DNA of 35,493 nucleotides, from NCBI GenBank assembly GCA_029937535.1, contig JAPYPT010000016.1, positions 1 through 35,493 of the forward strand, in the 5' to 3' direction. The position numbers were made by a program, and so were the translations under genes. Of this stretch, positions 26,145 through 34,227 are shown piece by piece (position 1 is the first letter of the stretch; the number at the start of each line of letters is the position of its first letter). The notes under the pieces are model-generated. The model was given only the letters and a program-made list of their open reading frames with translations, made no database searches and was not told where the DNA came from. The DNA comes from Alphaproteobacteria bacterium (GTDB lineage: Bacteria; Pseudomonadota; Alphaproteobacteria; GCA-2731375).

Positions 26145-26249
26145 CTAGAGCAATTCCGATCCAATGTGAATCGCGAAGCTATCCTAAGTGATTGGAAACA
26201 TTTCTCTGATCTTAGGGTTCGGAGCATTTCCCAATCGGAAATGCTCCAG
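26145..26249 (+). repeat. dual-hairpin intergenic repeat R1
   Basis: A 105-bp element that begins CTAGAGCAATT and ends CTCCAG (CCAG where the other copies have CTAG). Its second half is a perfect 11-bp hairpin (GGAGCATTTCC 26221-26231 and GGAAATGCTCC 26237-26247, loop CAATC). The first half has CCAAT...ATTGG pairing. Shared phrases with R2 include CTAGAGCAATT, GTGATTGG and CGGAGCAT/CCGAGCAT. It sits between the divergent HAD and first DUF2336 genes, in the same orientation as R2. Confidence 0.7.
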
Positions 26250-26305
26250 GCGCCCGGCGGCCATTAACAAGGCTTTAACGGCCTGCCGCTAGTCTCTACT
26301 CCGCC

Positions 26306-27589
26306 ATGCTTATGAAATTACTGAAGCGCAAATCGAAGTCGACGTCGCTGATACCCGCGCCGTCAAGAAAACTGCCAGCTCCGGTCCAGGGGCTGGATTA
26401 CGGCTCGCAAAAAAACCTTCTTGCGGGCGCCGATCTGGCTGCGCGGCTGCAACTGGCCCAGGCTGCGGATACGCGGCCCGAGATATTGTATTTTCTGTCG
26501 GGGGACGAATCGTCCGAGGTCCGTCAGGCCGTCGCCGCCAATCCGGCCACGCCGGTACAGGCGGACGAGGTGCTGGCCGACGATGCGGATGCAGAGGTGC
26601 GCGGCGACCTGGCTTTGAAAATTGCCCGTCTGTTGCCCGATATGCCCGATGACGAACAGGACAAAGTCCGCGAGCTGACCTTCGAAATGCTGCGGCGCCT
26701 GGCCTCTGACCAATTGCCCCGTGTGCGTGCCATGCTCTCGGAAGAACTGAAAAGCAGCCGCCATGTACCCCATGCCATTGTGCGGCAACTGGCTTTGGAT
26801 GTGGCGGTCATCGTCTCGGCGCCGGTGCTCGAATATTCGCCCTTGCTTAGCGATGCGGACCTGATGGAGGTGATCGCCGCAGGCTGTGCCGGGCAGGCAT
26901 TGTGCGCCATCGCCAACCGGACGCGGGTTTCCGAAGATGTTTCCGATGCCGTGGTCGCGACATTTGATGTGCCCGCCGTGGCGACTTTGCTGGCCAACAA
27001 GAAAGCTTCGGTGCGGGAAGCCACACTGGACAAGGTCGCTAAAAATGCGGCGGACGTGCAATCGTGGCATGAGCCCATGGTCATGCGGCCCGAACTATCG
27101 ATCCGTGCCGTGCGCCGGGTGGCGGGCTTTGTCGCCTCGTCCCTGCTGGAGAAACTGGCGGAACGAAACGATCTGGACCGAGAGACCACCCGGTTTTTGA
27201 CCAAACGCCTGAAAGACCGTATCACCGAAAGCGAGGGCGAGGTACAGGAGGCGGAGCGGGATCAGGCTCAGGTTCTGGACCAACGCACGCTGCTGGACGA
27301 GGAGGCGTTGGAGCAGGCGCTGTTGTCCGGGCGCCATGATTTCGTCATCGAAGCGTTGGCCTTGCGGGCCAAAATGGATTCTGAACTTGTTCGCAAAATC
27401 ATCGCCTCCGCCTCGGCCAAGTCCATCACCGCCCTGGCCTGGAAGGCCAACTTATCCATGCGCACGGCGATCCAAGTACAAAGCCGCACCGCCCATATTC
27501 CGCCGAAAAAACTACTGAATGCGCGGCATGGCACCGATTACCCCATGTCGGAAGCGGAAATGGAAAAGCAACTGGCAAAATTATTCTGA
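26306..27589 (+). CDS. DUF2336 domain protein, copy 1
   Basis: A 427-residue, mostly helical protein that I recognise as DUF2336, an alphaproteobacterial family of unknown function with HEAT-like repeat character. Typical text is TRPEILYFLSGDESSEVRQAVAANPATPVQADEVL, then DLALKIARLLP and LRRLASDQLPRVRAMLSEELKSS. A charged hinge (about 300-325) precedes the C-terminal block ITALAWKANLSMRTAIQVQ...LLNARHGTDYPMSEAEMEKQL. It is clearly paralogous to the protein at 29501-30775 over nearly its full length. It starts about 56 bp after repeat R1, without a clear Shine-Dalgarno sequence. A 100-bp gap separates it from the GGDEF gene. Confidence 0.85.
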   Translation: MLMKLLKRKSKSTSLIPAPSRKLPAPVQGLDYGSQKNLLAGADLAARLQLAQAADTRPEILYFLSGDESSEVRQAVAANPATPVQADEVLADDADAEVRGDLALKIARLLPDMPDDEQDKVRELTFEMLRRLASDQLPRVRAMLSEELKSSRHVPHAIVRQLALDVAVIVSAPVLEYSPLLSDADLMEVIAAGCAGQALCAIANRTRVSEDVSDAVVATFDVPAVATLLANKKASVREATLDKVAKNAADVQSWHEPMVMRPELSIRAVRRVAGFVASSLLEKLAERNDLDRETTRFLTKRLKDRITESEGEVQEAERDQAQVLDQRTLLDEEALEQALLSGRHDFVIEALALRAKMDSELVRKIIASASAKSITALAWKANLSMRTAIQVQSRTAHIPPKKLLNARHGTDYPMSEAEMEKQLAKLF

Positions 27590-27689
27590 ATTTGACGCCC
27601 CGATGTTTCGATTTGGCGATTAAGGCGTCGTTAAGGGGCTGTCTGGTAGATTTAGAGGGATATGAGCTAAATAAAATGAAGCGGAGACG

Positions 27690-29498
27690 GTGACACATTT
27701 TCCTCTTTTACGCACGGCCTTTGGCTTGGGACCGGCGACTTCGGGCGAACTTGGTAGTGCGGAGCCATTGGCTCTGGCAACAGCTGAGTTGCTGGCTGAC
27801 TATAACGGACCGGCGATTTTGTTTGATCGCGCCGGTCGTGTGCAGACGGCGAACAGTTTTGCCAAACCCATTCTCGCGGCCCTGGACGGCCCCCGCGCCG
27901 GGGACTTGCGCAATCTGCTTGAAGATGTCCTGAGTGGCTCCGGCGTGGCTTCCGGCCGCCTGCAACTGCCCATTCTAACAGGTGAGGGCGTTTTTGACGT
28001 CATCTTGATGCCCGAGGAGAGCATTGACGATCTGGTGCCGCCAAGAGTGCTTCTGCTGGCGCGGGACAGCACTTTTGATGTTAATTTCAGTCAAGCCCTG
28101 GTCGCCTCCCGGCAGTTGTTCAAGGACCTGGTCTCCTGTTCGGCGGATTTCGTTTGGGAAACCGATGCCGAGGGCTGTTTCAATTTTGTCTCCGGCCGTG
28201 GATTGCTGGGCTATACACCGGACGAACTGGACGGGCGTCCGGCCCGGGAATTGCTGGCCGACGGGGACGGGGCCCCCGGCGGCGAACCGGTCCTAAATCC
28301 ATTTGAAAGCCTGGCGCATTTGGATGAGGTCGAATGTTGGTTGTTGGATCGTGACAATGACCGCACCTGTGTACGCGCGTCCTGCGTGCCGGTGTTCGAC
28401 GAGGAAGGCGCCTTGCAGGGTGTGCGGGGTATTTGCCGCGACATCACGGCCGACAAGCAACGGCTCGCCGCCTTGGACCGCGCGCGGGAGCGTGAACGGT
28501 TAAGCCGTTCCATCATCGATACCATTCGCGACGCCCTGACGCCTGAAGAGATGTTCACGGCGGCCGCCACGGCCACCGCCACGGCCATGGCGGCCAGCCA
28601 TATCTGGATCCTGCGAAAAGACAAGGTTGGCAGCCTGAACCTGGCGGCCGATCGTATCGTGGAGAACGCGCCGGAACTGGACATATCGACGGAAGCCCAG
28701 GCAACTCTTTCCCTGGCGCCCGAACGGGTGCATCACACGGTCATGGATGGCCATCAATTACTGTTGGTGCCCTGCCATTTTCGCCACCAGCCCAAGGGCG
28801 TTCTGGCCGTTGCCCTGAATATTCCCGACCCGGCCGATGTCACGGATGCCTTGGAAGAAGCGGTTACAACCCTGTTGGATATCGCCGCGCAATTGGGTAT
28901 CGCCATGGCGCAGTCGGAAATTCAGGAGCGGTTGGAGGAGTTATCCAGCGTTGATGAGTTGACCGGATTGCTGAACCGACGCGGCTTTCACGACAGCGTG
29001 GGCAAGCGCATTGCCCAGCATCGGCGTCAAAAACGTCTCGGTGTTCTGCTGTATATCGATTTGGATTACTTCAAATCCGTCAACGATACCCATGGACACC
29101 AGGTTGGCGATGCCGCGCTGGTTGCCGTCGCCAAGATCCTGAGTGACAACGAGGATGGCCGCCAAAGCGATATTGCAGGCCGCCTGGGCGGTGACGAATT
29201 TGCCATATGGCTGGAAGAAACGGATTTGGAGGGTGGCCGCGCAAAGGCCGAAAAACTGCTCGAAAGCGCGGCCGCATTACAAGAATACTCTGGCGATGCG
29301 GATCACCCATTGGGTATTTCCATCGGCATCGCGGTGGCTGATCCGGCATTCGACGATGATCTTGATGGTCTGATCCTTCTTGCGGACCGGGCCCTTTATC
29401 GCGCAAAGCGGGCTGGCCGCGGCCGGGCGGAGCTGGCGGAACGCGGCGGCGATGAAAATTCGGGCGGAGTAAATCCGGCCCACGCGAAGGAGGCCTAG
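27690..29498 (+). CDS. PAS/GAF-GGDEF diguanylate cyclase
   Basis: A 602-residue soluble signalling protein. Residues about 30-125 look like a PAS domain (LADYNGPAILFDRAGRVQTANSFA), 140-260 a second PAS (DFVWETDAEGCFNFVSGRGLLGYTPDEL...GICRDIT), 275-410 a GAF-like domain, and 420-590 a GGDEF domain. The cyclase looks competent: DELTGLLNRRGF, LYIDLDYFKSVND, and intact GGDEF at 500-504. An RxxD allosteric site (RQSD, 491-494) lies exactly five residues before GGDEF, so product inhibition by c-di-GMP is likely. No EAL domain is present. It starts at GTG 27690 after GGAGAC. The next gene follows after two bases. Confidence 0.93.
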   Translation: MTHFPLLRTAFGLGPATSGELGSAEPLALATAELLADYNGPAILFDRAGRVQTANSFAKPILAALDGPRAGDLRNLLEDVLSGSGVASGRLQLPILTGEGVFDVILMPEESIDDLVPPRVLLLARDSTFDVNFSQALVASRQLFKDLVSCSADFVWETDAEGCFNFVSGRGLLGYTPDELDGRPARELLADGDGAPGGEPVLNPFESLAHLDEVECWLLDRDNDRTCVRASCVPVFDEEGALQGVRGICRDITADKQRLAALDRARERERLSRSIIDTIRDALTPEEMFTAAATATATAMAASHIWILRKDKVGSLNLAADRIVENAPELDISTEAQATLSLAPERVHHTVMDGHQLLLVPCHFRHQPKGVLAVALNIPDPADVTDALEEAVTTLLDIAAQLGIAMAQSEIQERLEELSSVDELTGLLNRRGFHDSVGKRIAQHRRQKRLGVLLYIDLDYFKSVNDTHGHQVGDAALVAVAKILSDNEDGRQSDIAGRLGGDEFAIWLEETDLEGGRAKAEKLLESAAALQEYSGDADHPLGISIGIAVADPAFDDDLDGLILLADRALYRAKRAGRGRAELAERGGDENSGGVNPAHAKEA

Positions 29499-29500
29499 AC

Positions 29501-30775
29501 ATGTTGAAGACACTTTTCAACCGTATGTCGAAGCCGAAAAGTTATGAGCAGCAGCGCGGTTCGTTGGAGGGGGATAGTACCAAGGAGCGGCTGCGCCTTG
29601 CCGGCCGGGAAGATACACGGCCTGAAATTCTGTACTATCTGGCTGAAGACAACGTGCCGGAAGTGCGCCGCGCCATCGCCTCGAACCGCTCCACCCCGCG
29701 TCAGGCCGACGCAAAACTGGTTCAGGATGGTGATGAGCACGTCCGCTATCAGCTGGCCGACAAGATCGCCCGTTTGGTGCCTGGAATGTCCGCCGAGCAG
29801 CGGGAAAAAGCCGAAGATCTGACCATTACCGTTCTGCGTCAGTTGGCCGCCGATCAGTTGCCCAAGATCCGGGCCATCGTTTCCGAACATCTGAAATCGG
29901 CCGACGGCGTGCCCAGGGATATCGCCCTGCAGTTGGCTTGGGATTTGGAAGGCATGGTCGCCGCGCCGATGCTGCAATTTTCGCCAATGTTGAGCGATGA
30001 GGACTTGCTGGCCATTATTACCGCCGGCCGGGAATCGGGCGCGTTGAGCGCCATCGCCAAACGCTGGGCCCTGGGCAGCAATGTCGCGGATGCGATAGCG
30101 CAAACCCTGGATCCCAAGGCCGTGGGCGCATTGCTGGCCAATGACAGCGCGCAGTTGCGCGAGGATACCCTGGACTGGATCATCGACAATGCGGCCACGG
30201 TGGAGCCGTGGCACAGGCCTTTGGTGAATTGGCCTAGTCTTTCCGACAAAGCGATCCGCCGCATTGCCGGTTTCGTCACCGCGTCTTTGGTGGATACCTT
30301 GTGCAGCCGCAACGATATCGACCCTTCTACCGCCGTTGAACTGGCCAAGGCGGTGGAGGACGGCATGAATTCCATCGATACCGTCACGCCGGAAGCGGTC
30401 GCGGTGGCGGCGCCAGAAGTGAAGGAAGTTGAAGACGGGGGCAAGGATCGGGCGGCAGACTTGTTCGCGGGCGGCGGTTTGGACAATGACGCATTGCAGG
30501 GTGCCATCAGCGCCGGCGACCGGGAATTTGTCGTCCATGCCCTATCCCTGAAAAGTGGCTACCCAATCGAGGTGGTGAACAAAGTATTGGAGTCGGCCCA
30601 TGCCCGGCGGATCACCGCGCTGACCTGGAAGGCCGATTTTTCCATGCGTACCGCCATGCAACTACAACTGCGTATCGCCCATGTGCGCCCGCAAAGCGTC
30701 CTGAATGCCCGTGACGGCATCGACTATCCCTTGGACGAAGCTGAACTGGCGCGGGAATTGAAGAAAATTCGGTAG
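29501..30775 (+). CDS. DUF2336 domain protein, copy 2
   Basis: A 424-residue paralogue of the protein at 26306-27589. Matching blocks are TRPEILYYLAEDNVPEVRRAIASN, LADKIARLVPGMS, LRQLAADQLPKIRAIVSEHLKS, and the C-terminal ITALTWKADFSMRTAMQLQ with LNARDGIDYPLDEAEL. Its linker (about 300-330) is different and Ala/Val/Glu-rich. A strong AAGGAGG overlaps the end of the GGDEF gene, so translation is probably coupled to the cyclase. The physical coupling of two DUF2336 proteins with a diguanylate cyclase suggests they act with c-di-GMP signalling, as partners or effectors; this is inference. Repeat R2 follows 15 bp after the stop. Confidence 0.87.
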   Translation: MLKTLFNRMSKPKSYEQQRGSLEGDSTKERLRLAGREDTRPEILYYLAEDNVPEVRRAIASNRSTPRQADAKLVQDGDEHVRYQLADKIARLVPGMSAEQREKAEDLTITVLRQLAADQLPKIRAIVSEHLKSADGVPRDIALQLAWDLEGMVAAPMLQFSPMLSDEDLLAIITAGRESGALSAIAKRWALGSNVADAIAQTLDPKAVGALLANDSAQLREDTLDWIIDNAATVEPWHRPLVNWPSLSDKAIRRIAGFVTASLVDTLCSRNDIDPSTAVELAKAVEDGMNSIDTVTPEAVAVAAPEVKEVEDGGKDRAADLFAGGGLDNDALQGAISAGDREFVVHALSLKSGYPIEVVNKVLESAHARRITALTWKADFSMRTAMQLQLRIAHVRPQSVLNARDGIDYPLDEAELARELKKIR

Positions 30776-30790
30776 AACGGTTCCGGATAT

Positions 30791-30895
30791 CTAGAGCAAT
30801 TTTCAATTAATCGGAGTCGCTATCGCGACCCGAGTGATTGGTTCAATTGCTCTTTTCTTAAGAGTCCGAGCATGTTTAAAAAGATCATGCTCTAG
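30791..30895 (+). repeat. dual-hairpin intergenic repeat R2
   Basis: A 105-bp element bounded by CTAGAGCA and TGCTCTAG. Hairpin 1: AGAGCAATT (30793-30801) pairs with AATTGCTCT (30845-30853), centred on GTCGC-TATC-GCGAC (30816-30829), and is followed by TTTCTT. Hairpin 2: GAGCATG (30868-30874) with CATGCTC (30886-30892), loop A/T-rich. A small CTCTT/AAGAG pairing lies between them. R2 is the near-identical reverse copy of R4 (102 of 105 positions by my comparison). It lies 3' of the second DUF2336 gene and could terminate its transcript. Confidence 0.85.
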
Positions 30896-31016
30896 CCCGT
30901 ATTTCTCACACTAGTGCTCCGCACCATTTAATTCCAATAGTTTGGCCTGCGAAGGTTGAAGTTACTGGCTTTCGATGATTCGATGGCATCGATTCGAATT
31001 ATCACGGTGGTGCATG

Positions 31017-32152
31017 ATGTCACGGAAGAAGTATGTGGTCGAGCTTTCGAGCGATGAACGCGAACACCTCGAGGCGCTGATTTCCAAGGGTAAGTCGTCG
31101 GCCAAGGCGATTTTGAAGGCGCGTATTCTTCTCAAGGCCGATCAAGGTCCGTTGGGCCCAAGTTGGACTGATGAACGTATTGTCGAGGCCTTGGATAGCA
31201 ATGCCTCCATGGTCACGGGTGTCCGCCGCCAGCTGGTGGAAGAGGGGTTGGCGGCGGTACTGTCCCGCAAGAAGCGCGCCCACCCGCCAATCATGCCGAT
31301 CTTCGACGGCGAGGCCCAGGCCCGGCTGATCGCGCTGGCTTGTTCCGAGCCGCCCGCCGGGCACGCGCGCTGGAGCATCCGTCTGCTGGCCGACAAAGTG
31401 GTGGAGCTGGAGATCGTCGAGAGCGTGCACTTCAACACTGTTGGCCGGGCGCTTAAAAAAACCACCTTAAACCGCATCTGAACAAATACTGGGTCATTCC
31501 GCCGAAAGCCAACGCCGCCTTCGTCGCCGCCATGGAGGATGTCCTGGCCGTCTATACCCGGCCCCATGATAGCAACCGGCCGCTGGTCTGTCTCGACGAG
31601 ACCTCCAAGCAACTCACCTCGGAGACCCGCGCGCCCATGGCAATGGCGCCGGGCCGCCCGGCGCGCCATGACCATGAATACAAGAGAAATGGCACCGCCT
31701 CTCTGTTCATGCTGTTCGCGCCCCTGGAAGGTTGGCGCCATGTCTCGGCCACCGCCCATCGCGGGGCCATCGATTACGCGCATGTGCTCAAGACGTTGAG
31801 TGATGTCCATTTCCCCAAGGCCAAGGCCATCACACTGGTGCAGGACAATTTGAACACCCACACCCCGGCCTCGCTATATCGGGCTTTTCCGCCCGACGAG
31901 GCACGGCGGATCGCCGACCGCTTCGAGTGGCACTACACGCCGAAACATGGCAGTTGGCTCAACATGGCGGAAGCGGAGTTGTCGGTCCTGGCGCGGCAAT
32001 GTCTCGCCCGGCGCATCCCAGACATCAAAACCCTCGAGAAACATGTCGCGGCATGGCTACAACGCCGCAACAAGCATCATGTCAAGGCAGATTGGCGGTT
32101 TACAACCGAAGACGCCCGCATCAGGCTGAAAAACCTATACCCTGTGCTTTAG
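31017..32152 (+). CDS. IS630-family transposase, two frames joined by a -1 shift
   Basis: The first frame (start ATG 31014 or 31017; stop at 31479-31481) encodes the helix-turn-helix N-terminal half (MSRKKYVVELSSDEREHLEAL...WTDERIVEAL). The second frame (through TAG 32152) encodes the DDE catalytic half: Asp in VCLDETSKQ, Asp in LVQDNLNTH and Glu in GSWLNMAEAELS. If ribosomes slip back one base on the A7 run at 31455-31461, the join reads ALKKNHLKPHLNKYWVIPP, which is the normal text of the family, with no other change needed. So the gene is either expressed by -1 frameshifting or broken by a one-base change at exactly a slippery run. The joined product is about 378 residues. The stop codon lies inside the right inverted repeat. 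Confidence 0.85.
31455..31461 (+). promoter_or_regulatory. A7 slippery run in the transposase gene
   Basis: Seven consecutive A residues read as AAA AAA A in the upstream frame; a one-base backward slip joins the two transposase halves in the family-consistent register. No tandem X-XXY-YYZ heptamer is present because a T precedes, so a single-tRNA slip or transcriptional slippage is more likely than classical tandem slippage. Confidence 0.55.
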
Positions 32153-32165
32153 ATGATTCAGACCA

Positions 32166-32272
32166 CTAGAGCAACCCGCATTCAATTGGATTCAATTGAA
32201 TACGGATAAGTTGCTCTATCTTAAAGGTTTTAGCGCATGGCCTCGCGTTCCATTAAACGCGACATGCGCTAG
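32166..32272 (+). repeat. dual-hairpin intergenic repeat R3, diverged
   Basis: A 107-bp element from CTAGAGCAA to ATGCGCTAG. Hairpin 1: AGAGCAA (32168-32174) with TTGCTCT (32211-32217), inner ATTCAATT with AATTGAAT. Hairpin 2: AGCGCATG (32232-32239) with CATGCGCT (32263-32270), inner TCGCG with CGCGA. The layout matches R1, R2 and R4 although the sequence has diverged with compensating changes. Its left end is the IS630 insertion point; its right end overlaps the last codons of the epimerase gene. Confidence 0.7.
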
Positions 32273-33197
32273 CTATGAAATCATCGATCATGCGGGACAG
32301 ATCATGTGTCGGTTGCCAGCCCCATTCTTCCCGCGCGCGGCTATCGTCGATGGTTTGCGAGCGGCCGTGCAGCAATGGCTTGTCCGGATCGGGCACGAAA
32401 TCGATCGCCGCGCCGGGAATTTTGGCCCGCACCGCCTCGGCCAGTTCCCCGGCCGTGGGCGTGGGTTTCGCACCATCCACCAGATAGTTGATGGTCTTGA
32501 TGTTTTCCAGGGGCGCCTGGGCCAGTTGCACGGTGGCGGTGGCGGCCTCGGTGATGTACATCACGGGGACCTTTGTATCGGGCGTGGTCCAGACCGTGAA
32601 AGGATTGCCCTTCGCGCACTCCTCGATCATCCAGGAAGTATATTGCACGTTGCCCGGCGTCGTGACCCCCGGCCCGATCACCGAAGGGTAGCGGATGCCG
32701 CGGAAATCGAGGCCGTATTTACGCTTGAAGACCAGTCCCAAATGCTCGCCAAAGGCCTTGGTCGCGCCGTAGATGGCCAAGGGGCGCTGCAGGGTCGTGT
32801 CGGTGAGGGTTTGGCCAGCGATATCGCCCCCATAGGTGCCGATCGACGAGGAGAATATCATCTGCCGGACATCGAACAGCCGTGCCGCCTCCAGCACATA
32901 AAAGGTGCCCATGGCGTTGGTTTGGATGGCGTGGGCCGGGTCGGCATCCGAGGGCACGGACAGCATGGCGCCCAGATGATAGATCACCTCCGGCCGGGTG
33001 TCCTTGACCACGTCCAACACGTGGGAGAAATTGCCTACGTCTCCCACAGCGGCGTTGACCCGGCCGGTCAGGTCCCCCAGACGCGCCGGTGATGGGTTGC
33101 GGCTGAACAGGGTGATATCTTCCTCGCCCGCATCCAGTAACCGGCGGGCAACCTCCAGCCCGACAAACCCGGCGCCTCCCGTTATTAACGTCGCCAT
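32253..33197 (-). CDS. NAD-dependent epimerase/dehydratase (extended SDR; threonine-dehydrogenase/GalE-like)
   Basis: A 314-residue Rossmann-fold oxidoreductase. The nucleotide-binding motif TGGAGFVG is at the N-terminus, with the catalytic SSS and YGATK (YxxxK) residues in the middle. The text around RGIRYPSVIGPG, VPVMYITEAATA and TIDDSRAREEWGWQP resembles the short-chain L-threonine 3-dehydrogenase/nucleotide-sugar epimerase branch; sugar-nucleotide or threonine substrate cannot be decided. A strong AAGGAGG precedes the ATG. It lies 44 bp after argB. The last codons (A-S-A-C-R-V-stop) fall inside repeat R3, so the original C-terminus may have been replaced. Confidence 0.88.
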   Translation of the reverse strand: MATLITGGAGFVGLEVARRLLDAGEEDITLFSRNPSPARLGDLTGRVNAAVGDVGNFSHVLDVVKDTRPEVIYHLGAMLSVPSDADPAHAIQTNAMGTFYVLEAARLFDVRQMIFSSSIGTYGGDIAGQTLTDTTLQRPLAIYGATKAFGEHLGLVFKRKYGLDFRGIRYPSVIGPGVTTPGNVQYTSWMIEECAKGNPFTVWTTPDTKVPVMYITEAATATVQLAQAPLENIKTINYLVDGAKPTPTAGELAEAVRAKIPGAAIDFVPDPDKPLLHGRSQTIDDSRAREEWGWQPTHDLSRMIDDFIASACRV

Positions 33198-33241
33198 GGC
33201 TACGCCTCCTTACATGGTTGTTTTAACTGATCGGTAAATTA

Positions 33242-34141
33242 TCACTTGGCCTCGATCATGGTGCCGACGCCGGCGGCGGTGAAGGCTTCCAATAACAATA
33301 CATGGGGCAGGCGGCCGTCCAGGATATGGGCCGCGCCGACACCGTTGGCCACGGCGTCCAGGCAGGTTTCCAGCTTGGGGATCATGCCGCCCTTGATGAC
33401 ACCGTCCCGGCGCAGTTCCGCGGCCTTCTCGGGCGTCATTTTCGAGATTAATTGGCCATTTCCATCCAGTACTCCGGCAATATCGGTCAACATGACCAGT
33501 TTGGCGGCCTTTAAGGTCGATGCGATCTTGCCGGCGGCGGTATCGGCGTTGATGTTGTAGGTCTCGCCGTCCGGACCGACGCCAATGGGCGCGATCACCG
33601 GGATCAAGTCCGATTGGGCGAAGGTCAGCAGCAGTTTTGGATTGATCCGCTCCGGTTCGCCGACAAAACCCAAATCCAGCACTTTTTCGATGTTGCTGTC
33701 GGGGTCGCGGGTGGTGCGCCGTAATTTGCGGGCCTCGATCAGGCGGCCGTCCTTGCCGGAAATGCCAATAGCGACGCCCCCCGCCCCGTTGATGGCGGTC
33801 ACCACGGCCTTGTTGATGGAGCCCGACAGGACCATTTCAACGATATCCACGGTCTCGCCGTCGGTCACGCGCAGGCCGTCGATGAAGGAGCTTTTGATCT
33901 TCAGGCGGTCCAGCATGGCGCCGATTTGCGGCCCGCCGCCGTGCACCACGACCGGGTTGATGCCGACCTGCTTCATCAATACCACGTCACGGGCGAAATC
34001 TTCGGCCAACTGTGCATCGCCCATGGCATGGCCACCATATTTGATGACGAACGTCTGGCCGGTAAAGCGGCGCATGTAGGGCAGCGCCTCGGCCAGGGTG
34101 CGGGCGGTCAGTAGCTGTTGTTCTTGCTGTGTCTCGGTCAT
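33242..34141 (-). CDS. argB: acetylglutamate kinase
   Basis: A 299-residue amino-acid kinase that phosphorylates N-acetyl-L-glutamate, the second step of arginine synthesis. Visible marks are [50 protein letters not shown] split over the nucleotide and substrate lobes, and [15 protein letters not shown] with the conserved Asp-Thr-Ala-Ala. ATG 34141 ([10 protein letters not shown]) is chosen because it fits the family N-terminus with the hydrophobic helix seen in arginine-sensitive enzymes; the longer frame at 34213 has no homologous text. It is followed by the epimerase and preceded at distance by engB, with R4 between them. Confidence 0.96.
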   Translation of the reverse strand: MTETQQEQQLLTARTLAEALPYMRRFTGQTFVIKYGGHAMGDAQLAEDFARDVVLMKQVGINPVVVHGGGPQIGAMLDRLKIKSSFIDGLRVTDGETVDIVEMVLSGSINKAVVTAINGAGGVAIGISGKDGRLIEARKLRRTTRDPDSNIEKVLDLGFVGEPERINPKLLLTFAQSDLIPVIAPIGVGPDGETYNINADTAAGKIASTLKAAKLVMLTDIAGVLDGNGQLISKMTPEKAAELRRDGVIKGGMIPKLETCLDAVANGVGAAHILDGRLPHVLLLEAFTAAGVGTMIEAK

Positions 34142-34227
34142 AGCGGAGCGTATAACCCAACTAGTGGTGCGAACCAAACAGAAGAGTCCTTCTGTTTGGT
34201 GTCTTGTGCACAACGAATCCTAAAATT

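Larger units (their letters stand above)
30914..32166 (+). mobile_element. IS630-family insertion sequence (about 1.25 kb)
   Basis: Terminal inverted repeats: left GTGCTCCGCACCATTTAA (30914-30931) against right-end reverse complement GTGGTCTGAATCATCTAA (32166-32149), matching at 13 of 18 positions. Both ends are flanked by TA (30912-30913 and 32167-32168), the target duplication expected for the IS630/Tc1 group. The single transposase gene fills the interior. Removing the element and one TA restores CACACTAGAGCA, the start of repeat R3, so the insertion hit the terminal CTAG of that repeat. Confidence 0.85.

Noticed and set aside
29495-30538. Minus-strand open frame of 347 codons opposite DUF2336 copy 2
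   Set aside because: The plus-strand protein aligns with its paralogue over the full length; the minus frame has no family text.
30791-32272. R2 and R3 as ends of a larger composite transposon around the IS630
   Set aside because: The IS630 has its own inverted ends and TA duplication; R2 and R3 are in direct orientation and diverged, and the IS simply sits in R3's terminal CTAG.
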